Source of the DNA: Telmatobacter sp. DSM 110680
GTDB lineage: Bacteria; Acidobacteriota; Terriglobia; Terriglobales; Acidobacteriaceae
Reading direction: 5' to 3'
Assembly: GCF_039994875.1 (NCBI RefSeq)
Contig: NZ_CP121196.1
Span: forward strand, 2,604,001-2,668,000
DNA: 64,000 bases
Below, one piece after another: positions 57,535 to 64,000 of the stretch. The translations under genes and the position numbers were made by a program. Every line of letters begins with the position of its first letter. Position 1 is the stretch's first letter. The notes under the pieces were generated by a model. That model was not told the DNA's origin and searched no databases. It worked only from the letters and a program-made list of their open reading frames with translations.

Positions 57535-58020
57535 TTACTTGGTTGGAACTCGGAGATCCTTTAAACCCTTGCGCTGACGTATTAGTTGCAAGGTTGCCTG
57601 GCGATGACATCGCAGGCACATCGTACGTATATTTTGGAGGTCGCATTCGCCACCGCCTTCGATAACAGGGATAATGTGATCCGCGTCCCAAAGACTCTTG
57701 CGCGACTTGCGGCGTAGACCCCAGTGCGCAAGAAGCGCGATCCCGTTCGCTCCGCGCGAGTAACGAAGCTTGCGAGCTTCACGAATGGTGTCTACTGCGC
57801 AAGAGGAGCAAATGCCACGATCGCGTTTAAATACTTGTTCTCGCAGATATGCGGGTTGTGTTCGCAGTTTCCATTCGTGAACGCAGAACGCCGAGCAGAA
57901 AGTAAAACGTCCGCGGGGAACTTCAAGCGAGCACCAGCGGCACAGCCCTCGACCATTGGGGCCACGGGGAATAGCTTTGCGATCGACCCAGCCGCCTCGC
58001 ATGACCCGCATGGTGCTCAT
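57535..58020 (-). CDS. HNH endonuclease-type protein
   Basis: A 161-residue protein. The HNH core is DADHIIPVIEGGGECDLQNI then RTMCLRCH, with catalytic histidine and zinc-binding cysteines; an N-terminal zinc-ribbon-like part has CRWCSLEVP, FCSAFC and CSSC. HNH nucleases serve in phage packaging, homing, restriction and other roles. No terminase, methylase or intron is next to it, so its role is unclear. ATG 58018-58020. Confidence 0.8.
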   Translation of the reverse strand: MSTMRVMRGGWVDRKAIPRGPNGRGLCRWCSLEVPRGRFTFCSAFCVHEWKLRTQPAYLREQVFKRDRGICSSCAVDTIREARKLRYSRGANGIALLAHWGLRRKSRKSLWDADHIIPVIEGGGECDLQNIRTMCLRCHRQATLQLIRQRKGLKDLRVPTK

Positions 58021-58140
58021 GCTTCCGTTTTAAACGGTGCGGCATAAGTTTGACGCCGCATCTCGCGGGGTTGGAATAAAGATTGGCACGCCGTTTTGGC
58101 ACAGCCAGCTCCGCGGCAGCTGTGATGAATGCGGATTGTT

Positions 58141-58890
58141 TCACTCGGCTGCACTGGCGCTTTCGATGGCTCCGTTTTTGAGAGCCCAATCCCGAAAGCC
58201 TGCAGGGGGATTTTTTACTCCGGCGATATTGGCGCCCTTGATTGCGGCGATGTGCTGCCAGTCGATGGATTCGAGATCAGCGTACCGCAAGTCAGACGAG
58301 GTGAGGTCGGCACCGTCAAGTTTAGCGCCGGAGAGATTACTTCCGACGAGATCGCTGTCACCAAGGTTTGCGTTGGAGAGAGTGGTGTTTGCGAGATTGC
58401 TGCCGCGAAAATTTGCAGCATGAAGGTTGGCGTAGGAAAGATCGGCGGCGCGGAGTTGGCTTCCACGCAGATCGGCCGCGCTCAGGTCGGCGCGCAGTAG
58501 ATTTGCATGTTCGAGATGAATGCCCTGGAGGAAGGCCGTGGAAGCGTCAACGCCGACGAGGGGAATCTTGTCGGCGTTGAGTTCCTGCAGTGCTTCGATT
58601 CGTCCGCCGCTGCCGCCTTTCCCTTGCGCTGTGTTGATGACCTGCCAGGCCTGATAGTGGCGCTGCTTGATGCGATCACCCGATTCGCTGAAATAGAAGA
58701 TCACGCCGATCAGGACTGAGAGACTGCCGAGATATTCCAGGACCTCGAGGAAACTCCAGCGGCTGAGTCCATACGCGGCCCACTCCCAGAGCCATTCGAT
58801 GCGACGCAGGGGAAGAAGCCAGGGGTGCCTGAAATCCTCCCGGATGACATGCCATTCTGCGGGACGTCGTGAGACTCTGCGGGTGATCAT
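58141..58890 (-). CDS. Pentapeptide-repeat membrane protein
   Basis: A 249-residue protein with a membrane helix (about 50-67, VLEYLGSLSVLIGVIFYF) and about 15 pentapeptide repeats of the A(D/N)LxX type from about 118 to 210 (ANLLRADLSAADLRGSQLRA, SNANLGDSDLVGSNLSGAKL). The repeats form a right-handed quadrilateral helix, used in protein-protein or DNA-mimic contacts. ATG 58888-58890. Function unknown. Confidence 0.85.
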   Translation of the reverse strand: MITRRVSRRPAEWHVIREDFRHPWLLPLRRIEWLWEWAAYGLSRWSFLEVLEYLGSLSVLIGVIFYFSESGDRIKQRHYQAWQVINTAQGKGGSGGRIEALQELNADKIPLVGVDASTAFLQGIHLEHANLLRADLSAADLRGSQLRAADLSYANLHAANFRGSNLANTTLSNANLGDSDLVGSNLSGAKLDGADLTSSDLRYADLESIDWQHIAAIKGANIAGVKNPPAGFRDWALKNGAIESASAAE

Positions 58891-59006
58891 TCGTTCTCTC
58901 CTCGCCGCGCGGACGGTGCAGCGTCACGCACGCTGACAGTGAGAGTGTCCTGGCGCGAGGAAAGATACGCGAATAAAAACGATCAGTTAACAAAGGTTGA
59001 TCAGCA

Positions 59007-59186
59007 CTATTTTGGGCTGTGACCGGCTGAATGCTTGTCATCATCGACGCTGTTCTCTCTGCCGGTGTTGGCGGAACCGTCGGATCGGTCGGATGCCGGT
59101 TTTTGCGAATCAGGCTTTGTGTTGGGATCGTGTGGCGGGGGAATTCTCATGTCGTAGTGGCGAGGATCGGGCGGTTGTTCAGGCAT
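59007..59186 (-). CDS. Small disordered Pro/Asp/Ser-rich protein
   Basis: A 59-residue hydrophilic protein, MPEQPPDPRHYDMRIPPPHD to KHSAGHSPK, with no hydrophobic core, so probably unfolded. ATG 59184-59186 follows GGAGGAG by six bases, which is strong. It lies 76 bases behind the PPK1 stop on the same strand and may be in its operon. No family recognised. Confidence 0.6.
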   Translation of the reverse strand: MPEQPPDPRHYDMRIPPPHDPNTKPDSQKPASDRSDGSANTGRENSVDDDKHSAGHSPK

Positions 59187-59262
59187 GGTGTGCTCCTCCA
59201 GGTATTCGATGCCTAGAAAAGGATCAGAGGACGGAATTGAGAACAGAAACGAAGGGCCAGGG

Positions 59263-61422
59263 TTAGTCTGCGGCGTGGGCGGGTTCGGTGGCAATCTTCC
59301 TGGGACGCTTTGCAGGCGGGGAGATGGGTTTGGCTTTAGGTATGGCGTTGAGGTCGGCTTTGCCTTCGGCGAGCAACATGAGGAATTGCTGCGCGGAAAA
59401 GGGCTGACCATTTGTTGACACGGATGCCCGCTTATATGTGCCGTCGGGTTGTTGAAGACGGGCTTTGATGGTGTCTGCAAGGTAAGCAGGAAGAATTTCA
59501 TCGTGGATGCGAGATTTGACTGCGGGGTCACGGACGGGGAAGGCCACCTCGCAGCGCTCGAATAGATTGCGCGGCATCCAGTCAGCCGAGCCGAGGTAGA
59601 TTTCGTCGTCGCCGCCGTTGGCGAAGTGGAAGATGCGGGAGTGCTCGAGGAAACGGCCGACAACGGAGCGGACCCGAATGCGGCTGGAGAGTCCTTTGAC
59701 GCCGGGGCGGAGGATGGAAAGTCCGCGAATGATGAGGTCGATTTCGACGCCAGCATTGGATGCGTCGTACAGTGCCTCAATAACGCTAGGCTCGAGGAGT
59801 GCATTCATCTTGGCGACGATGTGTGCGGGACGGCCAGCGCGGGCGTGTTCAGTTTCGCGGCGGATAAGGCCGAGGAAACTTTCAGCCATGGTCAGGGGAG
59901 CGACGAGGAGCGGGCGATAGTCGTCGATCTCGGCGTGGGCGGTGAGGTAGTTGAATACCATGTGCACGCGCTCGGTGATCTGCGGATCACAAGTGAGCAG
60001 ACTGAGGTCGGTGTAGAAGCGCGCAGTAATGGGGTTGTAGTTGCCGGTGCCAAGGTGGCAGTAGCGGCGGGTCACTCCATCTTCATCGCGGCGCACGAGG
60101 AGAGCGAGTTTGCAATGGGTCTTGAGGCCGACGACGCCATGGAATACCTGCACGCCGGCGTCTTCCATGCTGCGCGCCCAGCGGATGTTGGAGGCTTCGT
60201 CGAAGCGGGCCATGAGCTCGACGACGAGGGTGGCTTCCTTGGTAGCCGCTGCTTCAATGAGCGCGGAGAAGACGGGGGAATCCTGGCTGGTGCGATAGAG
60301 CGTCTGCTTCATGCTGACGACGGCGGGATCTTCAGCACCTTGTTGAATAAAGTCGACCACTGAATCGTAGGAGTCGTAAGGATGGTGGAGCAGGATGTCG
60401 TGCTGGCGCAGCTCGTCGAAGATGTTGGTTGATTTGCGGCTGAGGTGCAGCGGCCTTGGCGTAAAGGGTGGGAACTTGAGATCGGGACGTTGAATGTCGC
60501 TGTAGAAGAACATCACGCGTGAGAGGTTAACTGGGCCGTCGTCCCGGAAGACCTGATCCTCATCGAGTTCGAAGTTGATGCGGAGGCGCTCGACAATCTC
60601 GAGGTCGGCTCCGGCTTCAATTTCGAGACGCACGGCGTCACCTTTACGGCGGTTGTGGAGTTCGACGCGGATAGTTTCGAGCAGGGAGCGCGCTTCTTCT
60701 TCTTCGAAGTAGAGGTTCGAGTTTCGCGTGACGCGGAAGGCCACACGGGATTGGACCTCGTAGCCGCGATACATGCCGCCGAGGTTTTGCGCGATCAGGT
60801 CCTGAAGAAGCAGGTAATCGAATTTGCCGTCTTCGGCGGGAAGCCGGACGAAGCGAGGAAGAGCGCGCGGGACGGTGACAACGCCGAGGACCTGCGGCCC
60901 GGAGCTTTTGCGCTTGCGGCGAAGGAGCAGCGCGAGGCAGAGGGCCTTGTTCAGAACGCGCGGAAAGGGATGGGCGGGATCGATGGCGATAGGGGTGAGA
61001 AGCGGATCGACTTCGCGCTGGAAGTAGGCCTGGGCATAGGCGCGGGCGTCTTCACCTAGCTCCTCCCATTCCATAAGGCGGATGCCCTGCTTGCGGAGCT
61101 CGGGGAGGAGGAGGTCGTTCCAGCAGCGGTACTGGGCTTCGACAAAGGTATGGATTTCGGCTGTGAGAGAGGCGAGCGACTCGTCGGGGCGAAGGCCATC
61201 GTAACCCTGTTCGCGGTAGCCGTCTTCAATTCGCTGCATGAGACCGGCCTGGCGGATTTCTACATACTCGTCGAGGTTTGAACCCGTAATGGCGAGAAAC
61301 TTGACCCGTTCCAGCAGCGGATTCGAGGGGTCTTCGGCCTCTTCGAGGACGCGCCGGTTGAATTGCATCCAGGAGTGGTCGCGTCCGGTAAAAAGCTTTA
61401 GTTTCTGTTTCGTTCTGGCCAT
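59263..61422 (-). CDS. ppk1: Polyphosphate kinase 1
   Basis: PPK1 makes long-chain polyphosphate from ATP, reversibly. 719 residues from ATG 61420-61422 (MARTKQKLKLF). Segments in order: SWMQFNRRVLEEA and NLDEYVEIRQAGL (N domain), then the phosphohistidine region CHLGTGNYNPITARFYTDLS, and MNALLEPSVIEALYDAS. The frame is open 127 codons further upstream, but that sequence crosses the divergent sigma-like gene and is rejected. CHAD, Ppx and SixA genes are within 13 kb. Confidence 0.95.
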   Translation of the reverse strand: MARTKQKLKLFTGRDHSWMQFNRRVLEEAEDPSNPLLERVKFLAITGSNLDEYVEIRQAGLMQRIEDGYREQGYDGLRPDESLASLTAEIHTFVEAQYRCWNDLLLPELRKQGIRLMEWEELGEDARAYAQAYFQREVDPLLTPIAIDPAHPFPRVLNKALCLALLLRRKRKSSGPQVLGVVTVPRALPRFVRLPAEDGKFDYLLLQDLIAQNLGGMYRGYEVQSRVAFRVTRNSNLYFEEEEARSLLETIRVELHNRRKGDAVRLEIEAGADLEIVERLRINFELDEDQVFRDDGPVNLSRVMFFYSDIQRPDLKFPPFTPRPLHLSRKSTNIFDELRQHDILLHHPYDSYDSVVDFIQQGAEDPAVVSMKQTLYRTSQDSPVFSALIEAAATKEATLVVELMARFDEASNIRWARSMEDAGVQVFHGVVGLKTHCKLALLVRRDEDGVTRRYCHLGTGNYNPITARFYTDLSLLTCDPQITERVHMVFNYLTAHAEIDDYRPLLVAPLTMAESFLGLIRRETEHARAGRPAHIVAKMNALLEPSVIEALYDASNAGVEIDLIIRGLSILRPGVKGLSSRIRVRSVVGRFLEHSRIFHFANGGDDEIYLGSADWMPRNLFERCEVAFPVRDPAVKSRIHDEILPAYLADTIKARLQQPDGTYKRASVSTNGQPFSAQQFLMLLAEGKADLNAIPKAKPISPPAKRPRKIATEPAHAAD

Positions 61423-61467
61423 GAGCGTGAGTACAAACCGTGTTGGCAAGTCTACAGCGTTTCGAAG

Positions 61468-61497
61468 GGAACTTGAAACCGGAGTTGGCTTGTCTTT
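61468..61497 (+). promoter_or_regulatory. Possible ECF-type promoter before the sigma-like gene
   Basis: GGAACTT at 61468-61474 and GTCTTT at 61492-61497 with a 17-base spacer resemble the sigma-E type (GGAACTT, then a TCTGA-like -10), though the spacer is a base or two long. It lies 165 bases before the sigma-like gene, so self-control is possible but only suggested. Confidence 0.3.
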
Positions 61498-61660
61498 GAG
61501 TGATGATTGCAAGGAGGGGAACTGAAGAATATTAAAGTCAGGCGAAAAAGACCGGAATAAGCCTGAAGGCAATGTGTATGGATTGACCCGGGACGGCTGC
61601 CGGGTTGAGGATAGAGATTCGGCGGATTCCCGCATTTTCCCTTCAAATGAGGAGCTCTCG

Positions 61661-62341
61661 ATGGATGCCAAAGACAGCTTGATTCCCCAGACGCCGATTC
61701 CGGCTGGAGCCGATGAGTTCTCAAAAAGAGTCCATGGTTTGCTGGACGGACGACCTAAGGACGAGGCTACCGTGAGCAAGGCGCTGGAGGGTATGGACGC
61801 CATGCTCGACGTGATCGCCGCTGGTCTTTACAGCATGGCATCGATGCTGGTCGGCGAGGGCGAAGACAGCATCAGGCTGGTGGAGACTGCGGTGGAAAGG
61901 ACCGACCTGTCGGTTTGCAGCGATCCGACAGAGGCCCGCCGCAGCAGCCGCAAAGAGCTTTGTTCGGCAGGAATCGAGATGATCGCGGCTCGGGAGCCGG
62001 GCATTTTGGCTGCGCCGGAACACCTGGTTCATGCTTCGACGTGCATCGAAGACGACGATCTGGAGTCCGCCGGGATTTCTCGCGCGGAGTTGCAGAGCAT
62101 GCTGGCAGGACCAAACCGCACGAGCATCAAGAACTGGATTGAAAGCTTGCCAACGGAGATGCGCGTAATCTTCGTGCTGCGTGCGGTGGCCGGTTTTCCG
62201 ACGGAAGATACGGCATCCATGCTGGCCGCGCACGGGGGGCAAGGGGCCGAGGGATGGAATGGTGACGCGGTGAGAGAGATCTTCCGCCAGGGACTTTGCT
62301 CACTAGCTTCCCAGTTGATTCATGCGACCTCGGTGAAGTGA
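61661..62341 (+). CDS. Sigma-70 ECF-like protein with degenerate region 4
   Basis: A 226-residue protein. LYSMASMLVGEGEDSIRLVE resembles ECF region 2, and WIESLPTEMRVIFVLRAVAG resembles the start of region 4. After that the usual helix-turn-helix is replaced by LAAHGGQGAEGWNGDAVREI, with an insertion and no clear recognition helix. It may not bind DNA in the usual way. ATG 61661 follows GAGGAG. Divergent from PPK1. Confidence 0.6.
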   Translation: MDAKDSLIPQTPIPAGADEFSKRVHGLLDGRPKDEATVSKALEGMDAMLDVIAAGLYSMASMLVGEGEDSIRLVETAVERTDLSVCSDPTEARRSSRKELCSAGIEMIAAREPGILAAPEHLVHASTCIEDDDLESAGISRAELQSMLAGPNRTSIKNWIESLPTEMRVIFVLRAVAGFPTEDTASMLAAHGGQGAEGWNGDAVREIFRQGLCSLASQLIHATSVK

Positions 62342-62343
62342 AG

Positions 62344-62378
62344 AGGGGTGGGCGGTGAGCGGTGGGTAGTGAGCGGCT
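62344..62378. repeat. Short degenerate tandem repeat C, copy 3
   Basis: A run of GGGCGGTGAGCGGTGGGTAG type just after the sigma-like gene. Same low-complexity style as 32869 and 43952; membership of one family is tentative. Confidence 0.4.
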
Positions 62379-62558
62379 TGGAGCTGTGATCGCGGAGTGA
62401 TCACTATTCCCTTTCGTGGATGTGTTGGGGAATACACAGCCCTTCGCTTTCTGTTCGGTACACTTAGATAAAAGAACCTGCCCGCCGGTGTAGCGCATCT
62501 ATTGGGGTGCAAACATCTTTCCGGTGGATTTCCAGCCAGGATTCAAAAAAGACGATCG

Positions 62559-64000
62559 ATGTCCTCAGATCATTGTAAGAAGTACCTAAACAATCTTTTT
62601 GCGCATTTCTTACTGGCGCTTTCGGCGGGTGCGATTCCCGCATTGCAGGCGGCTGCGCAGCAACTGCCGACGCAGGTTCCCGGGCAAAGTTCGGGCCCGA
62701 GTTCGGCGAGTTTTGCGGGCAGCGTTGCGACTGATCAGGCGACAGGACAGACATTGGATTTGTCCCTCGACGAGGCTATGCAGCGCGGTCTCAAGAATAA
62801 TTTGGGTGCGATTTTAAGCGGTACGCAGAAGGATTCAGCGCGAGCGCAGAGGCTGACCCAGCTACAGGCTTTGTTGCCGGACGTAGAGTTCAACGCGCGA
62901 GAGGCCGTGTCTCAGGTCGATCTGGCTGCTCAGGGATTGCGGATTCCCGGATTTCCGACCATCATCGGGCCATTCGGCTACACCGATTTGCGGGCATCTC
63001 TGAGTTGGTCACTTGTGGATGTGAAGTCACTGAAGACTTACATGGCAGCAAAGCATCAATTCAAAGCGGCTGAGCTCACGGCTCAGGATGCGCGGGACAT
63101 GGTGGTGCTGACCGTCGGCAATAGCTACATGCTAGTGCTGGCAGATCAGGGACGCGTGGAGAGTTATCAGGCGCAGGTGGCGACATCAAAGGTTTCACTC
63201 GACCAAGCGAAGGCGAATCACGACGCCGGTACGGCTCCAAAACTGGATGTGTTGCGGGCACAGGTGGATTATCAATCGCTCGAGCAGCAGTTGATTGTGG
63301 CGCAGAACGCGCTGGAGAAAGATAAGCTGGCGCTGGCACGGGTGATCGGATTGCCGCTGGAGCAGAAATTCAATCTGACAGACAAGGCGCCGTATGCGGT
63401 TTTCGACAAGTTGGATGTAGACGCGACGATTAAGCAGGCACATGCGAATCGCAAGGATCTGGCTGCGATGGTGGAACAGACCAAGGCAGCCGAGGATCAA
63501 CGCAAGGCGGCGACGGCGGATCGGTTGCCGACCGTGAAATTCGACGGAGATTACGGCGATATCGGCGTAAATGTGAGGAAGTCGCACGGAACGGGCGATG
63601 CTTCCGGAACGCTGAGCGTTCCCGTATTCAAGGAATTTGGTTTGCGTGGCGAGGTCGAGGTTGCGCAGTCGCAACTGGATACGCAAAAGGCGCAGATGAG
63701 CGACTTGAATGCGCAGGTTGATGCCGATGTTCGCGATGCGCTGCTGGATATCGAGGCAGCCCAGAAGCAGGTCGAGGTTGCGCGCTCCAGCGTGGATCTG
63801 GCAACAGAAGCATTGAGTGAAGCGCAACAGCGTTACGCCAACGGTGTGAGCGACAACCTGGCCGTGAGCCAGGCGCAGCAATCGGTGGCACAGGCAAATG
63901 ATCAATATGTGTCCAGCCTTTACCGCGACAACGTGGCCAAACTGAGTCTGGTACGGGCGTTGGGTGCGGGGCAGGATTACTCGAAATACCTTGGAGGGAA
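62559..64000 (+). CDS. TolC-family outer-membrane efflux protein (3' end beyond window)
   Basis: Outer-membrane channel of tripartite efflux or type I secretion systems. 480 codons are read from ATG 62559 to the right edge without a stop. A signal peptide (LLALSAGAIPALQAAAQQL type) is followed by the TolC pattern: LSLDEAMQRGLKNNLGAI, RAQRLTQLQALLPDV, and long helical repeats such as AQVDADVRDALLDIEAAQ and LSEAQQRYANGVSDNLAV. The last codons read YSKYLGG, close to the usual end. Partner pump genes would lie to the right. Confidence 0.9.
   Translation, partial: MSSDHCKKYLNNLFAHFLLALSAGAIPALQAAAQQLPTQVPGQSSGPSSASFAGSVATDQATGQTLDLSLDEAMQRGLKNNLGAILSGTQKDSARAQRLTQLQALLPDVEFNAREAVSQVDLAAQGLRIPGFPTIIGPFGYTDLRASLSWSLVDVKSLKTYMAAKHQFKAAELTAQDARDMVVLTVGNSYMLVLADQGRVESYQAQVATSKVSLDQAKANHDAGTAPKLDVLRAQVDYQSLEQQLIVAQNALEKDKLALARVIGLPLEQKFNLTDKAPYAVFDKLDVDATIKQAHANRKDLAAMVEQTKAAEDQRKAATADRLPTVKFDGDYGDIGVNVRKSHGTGDASGTLSVPVFKEFGLRGEVEVAQSQLDTQKAQMSDLNAQVDADVRDALLDIEAAQKQVEVARSSVDLATEALSEAQQRYANGVSDNLAVSQAQQSVAQANDQYVSSLYRDNVAKLSLVRALGAGQDYSKYLGG

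Noticed and set aside
59187..59804. A 265-codon minus frame joining the PPK1 region with the small gene at 59007
   Set aside because: Its first 205 codons are a Ser/Pro-rich shadow of PPK1; only the last 59 codons, with their own ribosome site, are kept.
61423..61803. A 127-residue N-terminal extension of PPK1
   Set aside because: It would overlap the divergent sigma-like gene and lacks PPK1 similarity.

Overview
The window looks like chromosomal DNA of an acidobacterium, most likely class Terriglobia (Acidobacteriaceae or a close relative). The reasons are the high G+C, the gene content (a CE15/GH5 carbohydrate-enzyme pair, a dnaK-dnaJ-hspR set, an HpnI-type hopanoid glycosyltransferase, CHAD and PPK1 genes, exported multidomain proteins) and several families of intergenic hairpin repeats that I recall as typical of that phylum. 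This placement is inference; there is no rRNA or tRNA gene in the window. No CRISPR array, prophage or insertion sequence was seen.

Layout. 1-6.3 kb: an edge-truncated chemotaxis receptor, a convergent pair of exported carbohydrate enzymes (CE15 esterase, GH5 hydrolase) and small GNAT, NTF2-like and DinB genes. 6.4-11.2 kb: the yceD-rpmF-plsX block, a Trm112-like protein, and an amino-acid permease translationally coupled to a Rieske oxygenase that resembles choline monooxygenase. 11.5-21.6 kb: a metallo-beta-lactamase-fold hydrolase, a 1177-residue GH18-like/NodB/GT2 fusion, a GT39-like membrane protein, a LolA-like protein, serS and NDH-2. 21.7-30.6 kb: a large exported protein with a dead matrixin domain, an AAA ATPase, trxB, a frameshifted DUF4188 gene coupled to yggS and yggU, and an exported protein with a dead M48 domain. 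30.7-40.4 kb: peroxiredoxin, ffh, hydrolases, a STAS protein, carbonic anhydrase, a DUF2383 protein, an MFS pump and a cytochrome c/outer-membrane pair. 40.6-46.3 kb: dnaK, dnaJ, hspR, hpnI and a GNAT gene. 46.4-62.3 kb: a GT39 protein and a polyphosphate-linked group (CHAD, Ppx/GppA, SixA, PPK1), interrupted by a frameshifted hydrolase gene, a ferritin-like Tat protein, a UbiA-like/methyltransferase pair and a lower-G+C pocket of small unknown genes behind an HNH nuclease. The right edge cuts a TolC-family gene.

How genes act together. Overlaps of the ATGA type couple permease-Rieske, serS-membrane protein, DUF4188-yggS-yggU, outer-membrane protein-cytochrome and UbiA-methyltransferase. HspR probably represses its own chaperone block through HAIR-like sites. 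CHAD, Ppx/GppA, SixA and PPK1 point to polyphosphate handling within 13 kb. Points most worth checking are two single-base frameshifts (one resembling a +1 programmed site), two exported proteins with lost metalloprotease active sites, three dispersed repeat families with paired arm changes, and the small-gene pocket at 56-58 kb.
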